NCBI RefSeq assembly: GCF_008831285.2
Contig: NC_045147.1
Coordinates: 12,996,854 to 13,060,853 of the forward strand
DNA length: 64,000 nucleotides
Direction: 5' to 3'
Origin: Nymphaea colorata
Taxonomy: Eukaryota; Streptophyta; Magnoliopsida; Nymphaeales; Nymphaeaceae
Shown: positions 12,681 through 25,650 of the stretch, one piece after another
How positions within the stretch are numbered: the first letter of the stretch is position 1
How the letters are laid out: each line of letters opens with the position of its first letter
Program-made: the position numbers and the translations under genes
The notes under the pieces: generated by a model
What the model was told of the DNA's origin: nothing
What the model saw: only the letters and a program-made list of their open reading frames with translations
Databases searched by the model: none

Positions 12681-14044
12681 ATTAGTAAGCTGTTGGCCAT
12701 GTATTTTTGCTTGTCCTATTGTGCATGTAAAGCTTCGCATTAATGTTGCGAAAGGTAATGTTTTAGAAGGGGTTGGTGCAATGAGTGGAGGGTGGTAAGT
12801 GGCTACTCACGTTTTTAAACTCCTTTGATGTCAACTCTCTATCCCATAGAAAAGAAAAGAGGAGACAACGATATGCAAGTTAAAGCATACCGGTGGTGCC
12901 ACTCTGAGACACCAAAAGTAGATTTAGTATCCTCGAGATATAGGGAGAAGGGTAGGGCATTCTGCTTTCAGCTGGGTGGTTGTATGTAATATTCTTCATG
13001 CTCACCCAAAATATTGCTAAAGTAGACAGTGAGGTAAAGAGAACCCTTGAACCTATGAGGGGTGCATATGTCTAGAGGTGTTGAAGTGCATGCATCAATA
13101 ATGAAATAGTGAAATATAAAGCGCTAATACAATTAGTAATTACAAACTTGACTATAATTAGTTACATGGATTAACAATTCCATAATTAACTACAATTAGC
13201 ATCATAAGCACGCCAAGTCTTATGTATTAATCCAAATGTTGAGTGGTAACGGCTCCAACAAGCAATCCAGAAAATTTGTTTCATACACGATGATGACTCA
13301 AACGAGTTTGCGTTTCACTTCCTCGACATCTATAATTTAGTCGCTTCATATACATTAAATTACCGTGATAAAGTCACGATTCCATTGGAAATCCACGGTT
13401 TCAATTCACATTTCTGGAGGGCAGAAAAAACTGGATCTATTCATTGCATTAGCTTAGGAATATATTCACTTGTAATAATCACCAGATAAAATGCTAAATG
13501 CTAGACCCTCCGTATTCAAGGTCAATGCTCGAGAGCAAATGACCCAAATATTCGAAAACCAGAAAAGTAAAAAAAAAAAAACCTGATAAAAATGAAAAAA
13601 CAGAAAACTTACCTATTTGAAAAAGACAAAAATACCCCTCACACGGCAACGTGGTGGCTACGTGAAGGGTCGACCATTGAAAAGAATGGTTGATACCATG
13701 ATCCATTGCACCCTGATATGGCCATTTAAGCACCATAATGCTGTACTTAGGACATTATTTCAAGTTATACTTCAAGGATAAACTAATTTACCTAAAGAGT
13801 AAAAGAAATAATATTGGAAGTACTCTCACACGCACACACATGACACGATCTAGTGTAGGCATAAGAAGGTTAAACTTGATGTGGGCCAATATGTGATTCA
13901 TTAATCAACACTCAACAATAATTTTTTAAGGAAAAGGCCGCCAATGCATGCATTAAACAACTTGTGAGAATAATTTAAAGCAACATAGAGAAACCCTAGC
14001 CTAACTTATGAGGAACCCGGGCCGGGGATATCCACTATCATTAA
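12681..14044. other. Intergenic DNA
   Basis: AT-rich sequence; no gene, RNA or clear repeat seen. Confidence 0.45.
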
Positions 14045-14435
14045 GAGTGAGTTTGACGGCCTTGAACTTTAATTGTATAATTAAAATTTTAGAAAGAAAA
14101 TTCCACCTCAAACTGGAATTGAAATGAAAATTCCAGTTCTAAATTCCCTTTATGTTTGATAGCCCAGAATGTTAATTCCAAAATTTAAAATAATGTATCT
14201 GATATGACATGAATTAAAATTCCAGAATTGAAGCATTAAAACTGTCACGGCATGTACCCTAATTAAAAGAGATAATTTTTTAAAAAAATTCTAGAGTCAT
14301 AATCACTCCTCAAGGTGAAATCATTATTCCAGAATTTTAATTCAATAATAAGCGTACACAACACAATTCCCATTTCATATCAAATGAGATTTCAATTTTA
14401 GAGTTCCACAATTCTAAACTCATCAAACATTCCCT
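14045..14435. mobile_element. MITE-like element rich in 'aattcca' motifs
   Basis: The left boundary 'gagtgagtttgacggcc' resembles the reverse complement of the right boundary, 'agggaatgtttgatgagtt'. The interior holds many copies of aattccag and aattttag in both orientations and no coding sequence. The ends are less certain than for the element at 10079. Confidence 0.45.
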
Positions 14436-17400
14436 AGAAAAACCAAAGAATACAAACATTAACCCCAGCCCAACCTGATCGCCAGCTTCATGTACATACA
14501 ACAAAACGAAGTTCAATAAATAATGGGGCTTTAAATAATAACCCTTTCATGTTTTATTCATGATCCTTTCTTGTCATTCGTTGATTGTTTAAAGAGTGAC
14601 ACTTGGTGGCGGACATGTGGACTTGCGTCATCATGTGGCCGGATGCCCGCGGTTCTCTGTGTGCACTTGGAGTTTTTTTTTTTTTTTTTTTCTCAATAAA
14701 GTCGGCCTCTCTCTCGCATGCCCAACCTGTCTTTTTCTACACCATACTTTTGTACGTGCACTAACTTCTCTAGTCATATACGTCATTAAATTTTTAATCA
14801 TTGTTTGTTTCACAATATTGGTAAACTTATGAACTTTATCTATTTCTAACGCGATCTAAGCACTAGATTCTTGAATGCTTTTGCTCATCAGGTAGCCCCC
14901 AAATACTGATCTTGCTTCATTTCATGTGAAGGATGCATTCTTTTAGCTCCCCTGCTATCCCTACTAACAGGCTGCAGCACAGAGCTGGTGACATTAATTC
15001 CCATATTTCAATTGTTCAATGGGTTCAAACCATCGGCATCTCCCTTGCCCCTCTCCCGACGAGCTGCCTCTCGTCGGCAACACTCACATTTGACGTAGTG
15101 CAAAGAATGTTTTCCCTCTTTCAGGGTTTACCATTTTCAAACTTTTAGATCGTGGCTGTCAGGCGAGGGAGCAGAACTGGATTCTCTCAGTACCGCTTTT
15201 GGCATAAGCTGGATCTGCTGACCATGGAGATACGTCACTGGGAGTATATGTGGCTTCCACAATTCCTTGTAACTCGATCTTATGGAAATAACATGGATAA
15301 GATATGTGCCCATACCCACAAATGGCTTGTGATCTTCAGGTTCTCGATTCTTGATTCTTGATTGTTCGCTACACCGTTATATTTCACCTTAATGAATAAT
15401 TACAGGTTTAAAGTGGTTAACTTCACAAAAGACACTCAAAATTGACATGACGTTCCACTTTGGGGTTCCCTTATTTTAAAAACATACGTATAAACAAACG
15501 CCATATATGGTTAATAAATAGCACAAACACGGCACCATGTGACTCTCTGCCAACTGTGGCACATAATGGATACTCATCATTGAAATGGAAACTATTTACA
15601 TGGTAAAGTTCAGTTGGCAAGTAGTCTCCAGAAGTTCCCTTGCAGTAAATCATTTTGTGAAAACAGACCTCGTCATGATTCGGCTCTGCCTTGTACTGGA
15701 TTGTGTAAAAAACTTGGTGTAGGGAATTCCTTTGTATTCTATCTTATAGTGTTTCAGCTTGGGCACTTTCCGTTCAATTTTCAGGGCTTTCGTTAGGACT
15801 CTGGACAATGGAACTTTCCATGTCAGCGTTTCGAATGGAATTTTGCGGACAATTATTGGTTGCAGACAGAGACACAGTCTGACAAAATTATTGGTTGCAG
15901 ATATTGGTCGAAGGGGTGCATTTTTCGTTCTATAACAATGAACATATTCATAAAAATATACAGACACCCCTTTTCTGAGCTATTGGTCGTCATGCTCCCC
16001 ATCATTTTTGGCATGTATTTTCATCTGATTTAATACTTCTGGCACTCAGATCCCAACGGTAATACTCTCATCATGTTAAGGCCAGAAGTCCTCCAGGTGT
16101 TAGTGTCAAAGGCTAGAACATGAAACTTGGCTGCTTTTAGCTGTTGATATTTCCAACCTCACATGACAAACAATATTATTACTTTAATTGTATGTATATG
16201 TTCATTTTTATATGCTCCTAATTCTTAAGTAGAAACGATAATGCTTGATTGGGCATATGCTCATCAGTAAAGCTGTAATCAATTGAAATTAGCTCCCTAT
16301 TCATGTTAACTATCTACCTGAAATCTTAAGCCATGCATGTTGTAGATCTGTTTAAGAGACATCCTACCGGAATCAAATACGATAGTTGGTTTTGCAAGCT
16401 TAATGAAGTAGGTGCTCCAAAACTTATTGACATCTCGTTAGTAGTTCGATACGACTAAATCTGGCATATCAGATAATCTTATGTTAAATGCAAATAACTA
16501 TCTCACATTTTCCGAACAGTCCCAACTCTCTCAATGTTATATATGTGTTTCTACACAGGTATTCATATCACTTGTATATGATATTTTGTAGAGCTTCCAC
16601 CTTCAGGTATGACCATTATGTGATTTAGAAAAATTAGGCTTCCCTAGTGCAAACTGAATTTTTCAGTAATTGTCACCATTTAGTTTTCCCATTCCTAATA
16701 CGCACAGTATAAACTTACAAGATGCAACCATCTTCGAATAGAAAATACATTCAACTATGTGATGCCATCCTTTTTTCACCTCTTGAACGACGGCAATATT
16801 AATCTTCAGCATGGAGTTTTTGATCTCCTGGTTGCGAGCAGATGTATTTTAATTGCTAAGGCTATCTACACAGACTGCTCAACGACTCAGATTTCATCAA
16901 CCTGTTTCTTATCCTCTGTCACCCCTTAGCATCCAACAAATCGTTAGCCGAGAGCACTTTTGTTGTTAACGCCATTTCCAAAAATGGTTTCAAAATTCAT
17001 CACCGTCTCTGGGCCTATTTCTGGTGCAGTGTTAACTCCTTGTTATCATGATGAAATAAATAAGTCATTGGAGGAATCTATTTGAGGAGTATGCTTATCC
17101 TAAAAGTTTAATCTCGGTGGCTTTATTTATCCTTAGCAAACAGGTATACCAGAGAAAAATGGAGAAACTTGCCAAGAAGAGTCTCATCCACCTAGCTGAG
17201 CATGGACTTTAGATCTTGAAGTTGAAAAAGGTGAGAGATCAAAATCCAGGAAGCGTATCTATCTGTAAGAAAGAACGGCTACGTCAACCTAGCTACTATG
17301 TACATAACACATGTACAACCAAGTTGCTAGAGGGAATATTTTCTAGACGAGGTTAAAGATGCTACAGGTCGGGTGGAAACCGAACCATTTTACGGACCTT

Positions 17401-18798
17401 TAAATCAAGACCCTCCGACTTGGAACCCTAGCTGGGCTCAGCCATCGTAGAAGGACGCACAGTGGTGCCACATTGTGTGGTCGATCGCTCTCCAAGTCCC
17501 CAAATAATTCGTCTTTCTCTGACACCAGCTTCAATCACTGCTGAAAATGGACTGTCTGTTTCTGTGGGTATAATTCACAAAGATGGCAGGTTCCAGGAAC
17601 TTCTTTCGAAGATGTTAGCTGCTGCAGCCTGCAGCTTTACATCTTTCTTTCTTTTATCCCAACACCTCACGTCGACTAGCAAGCCCCCTTTGCCATTCAA
17701 GGCACTCAATCGCCCTGACATATTTCAAAAGTTCGTTCCACGAAACCCACTATGGAAGTCATGACTCGCTTTCATCACCTTTCTTTCACGTGCTTTCCTG
17801 TCAAAGTGGGCCAATTTTTGCAAGAAAACTAACCAATTTTCTTGGCCAAGTGGGGGGAAAAAGTATTGAGAAGACAACAGGTGCGACGCGTACAACAAAT
17901 TAATGGGAAACTCCCTGGCTTATGCCATTTTTCGTGGCGAAGTTCATATTCTTACCTCCATTCTTTTTGCAGAATTAATGCATTTTGATATTAAAACTGA
18001 AGACCGTGAAAAGTTTCTACATTTAATTACACAGGGCCTAACAATGTGATCCTCATTGAGAGAGATCAGAGAGAGTAAATTTACATTGGCTGTTTTTTGT
18101 ATAGTTTTGGTATGACTTAAGCTTCTCTGTCACTTAATTTTACATGTAAGAAACACTTTTCCTATACTCATGCAATGTATCTTGCTAACGCTTCAACGGA
18201 TAGAAAAACACAGTGCCCATTAATCATGGTAGGATAATCTTCCATTGACCAACGCCACAAGGACGTGCGCGCCTTCTTTCTCTCATTTCTTACACTTTGT
18301 TCCTGCTAAAAAGCGTGGGCAGTCGTCCATTTAATGGTAAAGCCGATCACGAGGTTGAGGGTGATGAAGTACCAAACCGATGCAAAGGCGAGTTATTCAT
18401 TTCTTGGAGACAACAGGGACTTTCTGATACTCACCATATTTGCATCAGTGAGAGTTATGACACTATTTCTCAAACATTCTTTCAACAATTCATACGTAAA
18501 AGAATGTTATTCACTTCTCTGTGTGTCTGTACTTTTGTTTGCTTTTCTGTACTTTAGATCATGACTAAGATTAATGTCTTACCATTTTAATGGAAAATGG
18601 AAAAATTTTTGGGAAACTTATCGCCTTTTCTTTCCTGAAGTCTTTTGATAGACCGCATATTGTACATGTGGTTTGATATTCTGGCTCAGCATTCCTCCAC
18701 AGCTTTAGATATTTTTAAAACTCTAACCAGAGCACGAAAATTCCACCGAAAATAAAAAGGAAATGGCGTAAATATAAGTTAGAGGGAAAACCACAAAC

Positions 18799-18837
<39 letters not shown>

Positions 18838-19229
18838 TACCTATTGTACTGAAATTTCCTTGTTGGGCTCTGGAATCTCTTGTTAGCTGGTTGGATTATC
18901 ATTAAATAGGAATTACATACCTTATATTCTAGAATTAAAGTAGTGGAAATCAGCAACTATATCAAATCCAACATACAAGGGAACCTAGAGACTCCGGTCT
19001 GGCCACCCGGATATTTAGCCATTTATTGAGACAGATATTAGCTATTTGAGATAAACTGAAATCTCTAGGGAAAATCTCATCGAATTTCTCTAATATATGA
19101 AGCCCATTTATAAGGGGAAACGGGAACTACTTGGATTGATATTGTTGGTATGCTTTCTATCATGCTGACCAGCCTTCCAAGCAGCCAACCGTGTTGAAAC
19201 CCTTAGAACTGGTAGAATTTGTATGGAAA
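14436..19229. other. Intergenic DNA
   Basis: AT-rich sequence without a supportable gene. It contains a poly(T) tract near 14672-14690. Around 17110-17190 is a stretch resembling the tandem repeat at 21376-21860 ('gtggctttattt' then 'agagaaaaatgg' then 'gccaagaagag'). Confidence 0.45.
18798..18838. repeat. (AT)n(AG)n compound microsatellite
   Basis: Alternating AT switches directly to AG. The same compound type recurs at 62528-62598 and 63429-63464. Confidence 0.9.
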
Positions 19230-20770
19230 GGTCCTTGTCTCTCATGCCAGGCCAATCATCCACAAAAAACCTCATGCTCCTTTCCAGATACTTTAATTAT
19301 GGATTGAAAGCATTCAACACTACTTGCCCATACCTTGGTAGCCACATCTTTAAGGAGGAGTGGTTTACGTTCATGGTATCTCGTCCCTAGTGGTCCACAG
19401 TTTCCATATAGCAATAGGGAAACATATTTGCTAACAACGCATAATCCATTCTCGTTTGAAGCTAGACGAGAACCACCATTGTAGCTCCGAATTGAAGTTT
19501 TTATGAGGAACTCTTTTTTTTGCTGAACTTGGTAGAAATAAATCTCCAAACTTTGGCTGCAACATGGCAAGTGAAGAGGATGTGGTTAACTTCTTTCTCC
19601 TATTTGTGGCAAAGATAACATCTGTTAGATAGTTGCAGTCACTTAGATTTTAAGCGGTCTTGAGTTCGGAATCTTTCATAACTAGCGCTGTCAGAGAACC
19701 ATTGAGAATGAGGAATGCACTCGTTATGCCAGACCCTTGCACGAAGGCTATCTTGAAGATGGAGTGGTTGAAAAGGGGCCCAGAAACACAAAATTCCCCT
19801 GCTTTAAGCAGATCAGGCGACATGGATTAGTCTACCTAGCTGTTCAAAATTCATTCCGGCCTTCACCCACTTTCCAATTGACATCATCTTGAATGCTCTT
19901 CCAATGGGACTGCAACCCTTTCAGGGACTACAAGGCATTGACCACTTTCTTTCTTAGTCCACAGCGTGCGAAACTTGAAGTATTTGTTGTGAAGAAACTT
20001 AGCCCAATCATGCTGCCTATGACAGAGGTGGAGAGCATGGAGTGCCCTGGAGGCCGTTTGAACATCGTCGAGTTTCATGTTCCCCAAACCCCCTTCATCA
20101 ATGGGCTTACATACTGTCTTCCAAGCAATCAGGTGGTTGCCCTTAATCTCACTAGCAGACCCCTATAGAAAGCCCGCGATGAGAATTGGTGACTCTATGA
20201 ATAACTACAATCGGAAGCTTAAACATCACTACCCAGTACGTGATAAGACGAATGAGGACATGCTTAATTAGACACAACCGACCTGAGTAGGAAAGCAGGC
20301 GGCTTTTCCAATCAGCAAGCCGCTTGTGAAGCTTAGATAAGAGATCCTCACAGCCAACAAGGGAAAGGCTACCATAAAACAGAGGAAGACCCAGATACTT
20401 CACTGGAAGAGAAAGTACTAATGGCCGGCCAGTCCAGGACCAATTTCAGGGCCCTCAACAGACCTTCTATGATATGGAAGGGAATAATGGGAGATTTCTG
20501 GTGATTGATCCTAAATGCTGCATGAGAACACACAACATCAATAGAAATAGCGAGCTCTCGAAAAGATCGAATATTAGCACTGGTGAAAAGGGAAACATCA
20601 TCTGCGAAAGAAAGCATGCCAGGGCTCCGACCTCCTCTAGGGAGCCATGGAGGAAGGATGGCCTTTATATCTATCTCATAATCACCTATTCCTTTGCTGA
20701 ATTTGAAGATGATCCAGATCTTTATGTCCTGAAGCCATCAAAAAATTCTGGAACTGAAGTTTGGTAGCTG
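19230..20770 (-). pseudogene. LINE (non-LTR retrotransposon) reverse transcriptase relic
   Basis: Read on the minus strand, the order is that of a plant L1-type ORF2 C-terminal half. First comes the RT palm with LSFADDVSLFT (about 20585-20617). Next is the conserved KYLGLPLFYG block and KRLADWKSRLLSYSGRLCLIKHV (20300-20403). Then comes a GGLGNMKL-like segment (20030-20087), and finally a zf-RVT-like region with a HILFTCH-type motif (19550-19610). The FADD catalytic motif is intact, but the frame is broken several times and there is no endonuclease domain, 3' tail or target-site duplication. It is a dead 5'-truncated or fragmentary copy. Confidence 0.8.
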
Positions 20771-21224
20771 CTGAATTCCCCATCCTATATTATCTGTTGT
20801 GGAATCAAGCAAGTTATGGTGAATCTCCTTTTCAAGGTCATTAAAGATGGTTCTGTGTGAACAGGGTGCTTTCCTTTGCTACAAATGTTAAAGTTTTAGC
20901 TTACTGATTTTCACTAGCTAATTTTTCCAATTTCATGCATGTCTACATAAAGTCCTCTGTTCTTTGAAAAAGGCATTCAGTGGCCAGTACCCATTTTTCC
21001 GTCTGTTTATTTCTGCTAAAATTGGAAATGGGTTTTACTGCTAATTACTATTGCAGATGATTAAGAACAGGAAGATCAATTTCAGTTGACAACAGATGGT
21101 GCTTAACTTGACAGTGGGTCTACCGTCCTAGTTGGATGTTATTTCTAGCAAGGTTCTGCATGAAAGTGCTGTTGTAGTGCGTTTCATGATTGAACATAAA
21201 ATGGCGATGGACCACTTCACCCGC
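20771..21224. other. Intergenic DNA
   Basis: No gene seen. It may include further decayed LINE sequence on the minus strand, but I cannot recognise a domain. Confidence 0.4.
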
Positions 21225-21370
21225 TTATAGAGCAACAGAATATACATAATCCTAGCCCATGATATCCCATATTGGGACAGATGAGCTTCCCTGGTGATTA
21301 TAGAGCAACATATTATACACAATCCTAGCCCATGATATCCCCATATTGGGACAGATGAGCTTCCCTGATG
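21225..21370. repeat. Tandem duplication, unit about 72 bp
   Basis: Two adjacent near-identical copies begin 'ttatagagcaac' and run through 'cctagcccatgatatccc' and 'gggacagatgagcttccct'. They differ at a few positions and by one-base indels. Confidence 0.85.
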
Positions 21371-21375
21371 CTCCA

Positions 21376-21860
21376 ATGGAATGCAACAACGATGATGCTA
21401 CCTGGATGGGACAGGAAGTTGATGACAGAATGTCGCCGATTTTAACTATCTGATGCTTAAATTTTTATGTTGGTGGCTTTGTTTCTATCCCCCAGTTAAC
21501 GGGATTCGCAGAATTGTTCACGCGGTAGAGAAAAATGGGACAATTTGCAAAGAAGAACTTCATCCCGCTCTGCTGTGGAACAAAATATGATCTTCAAATT
21601 CAAAAAACAAAGAATCTCTAAATGGAATGCAACAACGATGATGCCATCTGGATGGGACAGGAAGCTGTTGACAGAATGTCGCGGATTTTGGCTATCTGAT
21701 GGTTAAATTTTTATGTTCGTGGCTTTATTTCTGTCCCCTAGTTAACCGGATTCACAGAAATGTTCACGCGGCAGAGAAAAATGGGACAATTTGGCAAGAA
21801 GAACTTCATCCCGCTCTGCTTTGGAACGGAATATAATCTTCAAATTCAAAAAAGAGAGCG
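21376..21860. repeat. Tandem duplication, unit about 240 bp
   Basis: Copy 1 (about 21376-21618) and copy 2 (about 21619-21860) both contain 'gatgggacaggaag', 'gacagaatgtcgc', 'gttcacgcgg' and 'aagaacttcatcccgctctgct' in the same order, about 90% alike by eye. A third, diverged partial copy lies near 17110-17190. Function unknown. Confidence 0.8.
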
Positions 21861-22154
21861 TTCAGTAGATGTCCAAGACGCATCCCTGTCGGTGTCGGTC
21901 GGTGAGAATCTGAGTAACAAAAGAAACAAATCCCAGCTACAGTTCAATCCGGCAGCTAAGAGACAATGGAGATCTAGTCCGAATAAAATGCGGTACAGTA
22001 GCACCGGAAGATGACGAATGCATCATAGAGATCTGACCCTATTGCAGCTTCAAAATCATGAGCAGTAAACAGTTAATGGTAAACCTGTGCCGTCCCCGAG
22101 TGTGAAAGCGGTAGATCATTTTGCATAGAATACCAAGTTTTTTTTTATTAATTT
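21861..22154. other. Short intergenic stretch before the copia element
   Basis: No gene recognised. The last five bases (22150-22154, aattt) are the left target-site duplication of the copia element. Confidence 0.5.
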
Positions 22155-22441
22155 TGTGAAAAATTTTGAGTGTTAAGAAAGAACCTAAAACAAGGAAGAG
22201 AAGAGAGAATAGCTTCTTAATTTTCTATTGAAATTTCACACTTATATACAAAGAAATTAGCACATGACATTTGGCTGGCTCCTCTTATCCCACAACTTTT
22301 GAGTTCATCTTAACAGCGATTTCATCTTAACAGCTTCATGCGAGTTCATCCAATTCAAAAGCTTATCGTTAAAATAAGGAGAAAAGAAGCGAATCAAGAT
22401 AAGGAGATAAGGAGGAGATAAGGGGAATCTTAATTTTAACA
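22155..22441 (-). repeat. Copia 3' LTR (287 bp)
   Basis: It begins TGTGAAAAAT and ends TTTTAACA on the plus strand. It carries 20-bp and 25-bp segments (around 22310-22330 and 22382-22406) that the other LTR lacks. Confidence 0.93.
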
Positions 22442-22459
22442 CTCCCTGAGCATAGAGAT

Positions 22460-23650
22460 TTCTTACGCTCAGTTTAGATAGAAGATGTTTAAATGCTTCC
22501 TTGCCTAAGGCCTTAGTAAATAAGTCTGCCAGCTGATCTTTGCTTTTAATATAACTGGCTCGTGAAAAACTGGATTGGCTGCAATATGCATGGCAGCCTT
22601 ATTGTTGCAATATAGATTTGCCGGTTGTGGATGTCTCATGCCTAGATCCGACAACAGAAATTTTAACCAAGTCAGTTCACATATTGCATTTTCCATTACT
22701 TTGTATTATGCTTCTGCAGAGGAAGCGAGATACTGTGGGCTGTTTTTTTGTCTTCTATGAAATTGGAGAATCACCAAGGAGAACACAATAACCAGTTACT
22801 GACCTTCGCGTTTCATGACACGCCACCCAATCAAAGTCACAAAACACACTCATTTGAAGATTAGTTTGTTTACTTAGGAGAATACATTGTCCTTGCTTCA
22901 ACTTGATATACTTGGCCACTCTTAATGCAGCTTGAAGATGTATCTCACGTGGTGTTTGCATGAAGTGACTTAACAAGTGAACTGCAAACTGAATATCGGG
23001 CCTTGTTATACTTAAATAGATCAGCCATCCAACCAGCCTTCTATACATAGTTGGATCTCTTAGTAACCGACTTTGTGTGGAGTCGAGTGTGCTTTTGTTC
23101 CATTGGAAATTTCATTGGCTTGGCACCCAACATACATGTTTCGCTTATAATGTTGATAGCATACTTTTGCTGCGAAACATAAACTCCTGCACTTGGACGA
23201 GCAATTTTTAAACCAAAAAAATATTTAAGGCTACCAAGGTCTTTCATACAAAATTTCTGACATAAAAATTGTTTAAATTTGTCAACCAGCTCTTTAGTGT
23301 TGCCTGTAATAATAAGGTTATCCACATAGACAAGAACAACAACAAAAAATTGACCTTGTTTGTAAGTGAACAATATGTGGTCGGCCTTTGACTGACTGAA
23401 TCCAAACTCCACCAATGCCAACAACAATTTGTGAAACCAATTTCGAGAAGATTGTTTGAGACCGTGTATAGACTTATGTAATTTACATACTAGACTTTTC
23501 CCTTTACGTTCATATCCTGGTGGAACTTGCATATAGACTTCTTCCAGCAAATCGCCATGAAGAAAGACATTATTCACATTCATTTGGTATAATAACCATT
23601 CATTTGCTATAGCGACTGAAAGTAAAGTTCAGACAGTTACCATTTTTGCG
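22460..23650 (-). pseudogene. Copia reverse transcriptase and RNase H, decayed
   Basis: The best-kept part is 23041-23583 (-): QMNVNNVFLHGDL-like start, the QVPPGYE block, KLHKSIHGLKQ and LVYVDNLIITG. The last is the RT active-site motif YVDD with its second aspartate replaced by asparagine (23325-23336), which should abolish polymerase activity. Downstream, 22755-23048 (-) has SITRPDIQFAVHLLS and FCDFDWVACHETRRSVTGYC, the start of the copia RNase H. 22505-22696 (-) continues it with NKAAMHIAANPVFHEP and a remnant before the 3' LTR. Stops separate the pieces. Confidence 0.9.
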
Positions 23651-24430
23651 ACTGGTGCAAATATCTCATTATAGTCTAGTTCTTCCTGTTGGGAATACCC
23701 TTTGGCGACTAGACGTGCTCTGTATCACTCAATAGTACCGTATGATTGAAACTTGGCTTTGTAAATCCACTTGCAACCGATGGGCTTAACTCCTTCTGGC
23801 AAAGTGGTCACTGTCCAAATGTTGTTTTCCTTTAGTGCACTAATTTATAAGTTCATTGCCTCTCGCCACTCCCTGTGTCCAACTGCTCTTCAAACGTTTT
23901 TGGTTCAGATGTGAATACTATGGCTGCTAAAAAACTACAGTGTTTAGAAGAGAAATGAGAAAGTGAAGTAAAGTTAGAGAGAGGGTAGCTTGTGTCTTTG
24001 ATTACACTGGTCGTCGAGTTACCGTTGGTTGAGGGAGCCAAAATAAGAGAGCAATAGAAATCCCGCTTCCAAGTGACTGGCCTTTTTTGATGAGTGGATC
24101 TTCTCAATGGTTCGGTGGGCTTAGGTTCAGCAATAGGATTTGATGCACTGGATTGAGGTGGTTGAACATCTTCATTTGATAACTCAAGTAATGGGTCAAT
24201 GAGTTGTACATCTTCATGATCAATGGACACATTGGATGAGTTATGATTTGGTTCAGATATAGGTGTATTTAGACTGTTGTTATCATGAATATCGTCATCC
24301 AAGGGACTAACTTCGTCAACTTAGGTAATTGGCAAAGGCAATACAGGCACACTTTCGTTCTTTCTTACATGCTGGAAAAGGAAAAACATTTTCATAGAAA
24401 TAACGTTTCGACTAGTAAAAAGCTTTTTAC
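23651..24430 (-). pseudogene. Copia linker between integrase and RT
   Basis: This is the low-conservation stretch between the integrase C-terminus and the RT. It includes an acidic, serine- and proline-rich frame (23853-24302) with RRSTHQKRPVTWKRDFYC, the usual 'R-R-S-x-R' lead-in to copia RT. The frame is interrupted on both sides. Confidence 0.75.
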
Positions 24431-24438
24431 TTTCTAAA

Positions 24439-25168
24439 TCATACACTGTACATTTTTTGTCCTTCAGGGTAACCAAGAAATATGCATTTATGGGATCTAA
24501 AATCAAATTTATCACTATTGTGGTCATTGTTTGTAGCGTAACAAAGTGATCCAAAAACACGCAAATGCTTGAAGTTTGGTTTTTTCTTAAATAATTTTTC
24601 AAATGGTGACTTTCCTTCCGAAACTGGAGTTGGGATGTGGTTGATTAAGTAAGCTTCTATTAGAACACACTCCCCCCAAAAGTGTTTTGGTAAATTTGCA
24701 TCAAACCGCAAGGCTCTAGCAATTTCCAAAAGATGTCGATGTTTTCGCTCTACTACTCCATTCTTTTGCGGAGTAGCTACACAACTGTGTTGTTGTAATG
24801 TACCTTACATTTGAAAGGAAGATTTTATCTCATATGAAAAACAATCAGACCCATTATCTGAGTGCACATTATTAATACAAACTCCAAACTGATTTTTAAT
24901 CATGGCCAAAAATTTTTTCATGAAATAAAACATTTCATGTTTATGTTTCATTAAAAAAAATCCACGTAGATCTTGTATGGTCATCAACTATACTTGAAAA
25001 ATATTGTGCTCCAGTAAGAGTGGACTGAATATATGGCCCCCAAATGTCACAGTGTATTAGTTCAAAAGGCTTCGATATTTCAATACTACTTAAATCAAAT
25101 TTCAAGCGAGTTTGATTTGCATGATGACAAACATCAGAGCAAATTTCTTTATTCAAATCACAATTCAA
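24439..25168 (-). pseudogene. Copia integrase core, decayed
   Basis: The DDE triad is visible across frames: the first D in FELIHCDIWGP (about 25060), the second in NVHSDNGSD (about 24850), and the E in GVVERKHRH (about 24750). It is followed by FWGECVLIEAYLINHIPT and LRVFGSLCYA, the standard copia integrase C-terminal blocks. A zinc-binding H/C region lies upstream (25100-25260). Frameshifts near 24940 and a stop near 24805 break the frame. Confidence 0.9.
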
Positions 25169-25469
25169 ACCTACGTATGAATTAACAAGTTTAAGACGAG
25201 GAAAAGAAAGATGACTGAATCGCCTATGCTAGAGATCTTGAGAGGAGGACACGGGAAAACAGCTTGCGGATGAAATCACTGGATCGAGTTCATATATGCC
25301 TTCTCTTTCTTTACCCTCACCAATCGTCGCCCTCAATGCTAGGTCCTGCAAGGCACAATGAGTAGGAAAGAAAGTTATTGAACAGTTTAGTGTCTTAGTC
25401 AATTAACTCACAGAGAGTAGGTTCACTTTGAAAGAGGGAATATACAAGGTGTTTTCAAGAGTGAATGGT

Positions 25470-25650
25470 GGTAGTTTAACATCACTAGTTTGAAGGACAA
25501 TTATTGTATGTCCATTAGGTAAGTTTATAGGTACTCGGCAATTGGTTGATTTTTGAAGTAGAGAGCTATCAGCACAAATGTGCCGACTTGCTCCAGAATT
25601 GATAATCCAAGGAAGACGGGAGATACTATATGAAGATAGACTACCTGCGA
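25470..25650 (-). pseudogene. Copia aspartic protease with mutated active site
   Basis: The motif usually written W-x-x-D-S/T-G-A reads WIINSGASRH here, so the catalytic aspartate is asparagine (codon at 25598-25600 on the minus strand). The rest of the protease, through the ILYIPSFKVNLLSV-like block (about 25400-25460), is recognisable. Confidence 0.85.

Noticed and set aside
15650-15967. 105-codon open frame on the minus strand
   Set aside because: No homology recognised and composition like the AT-rich flanks.
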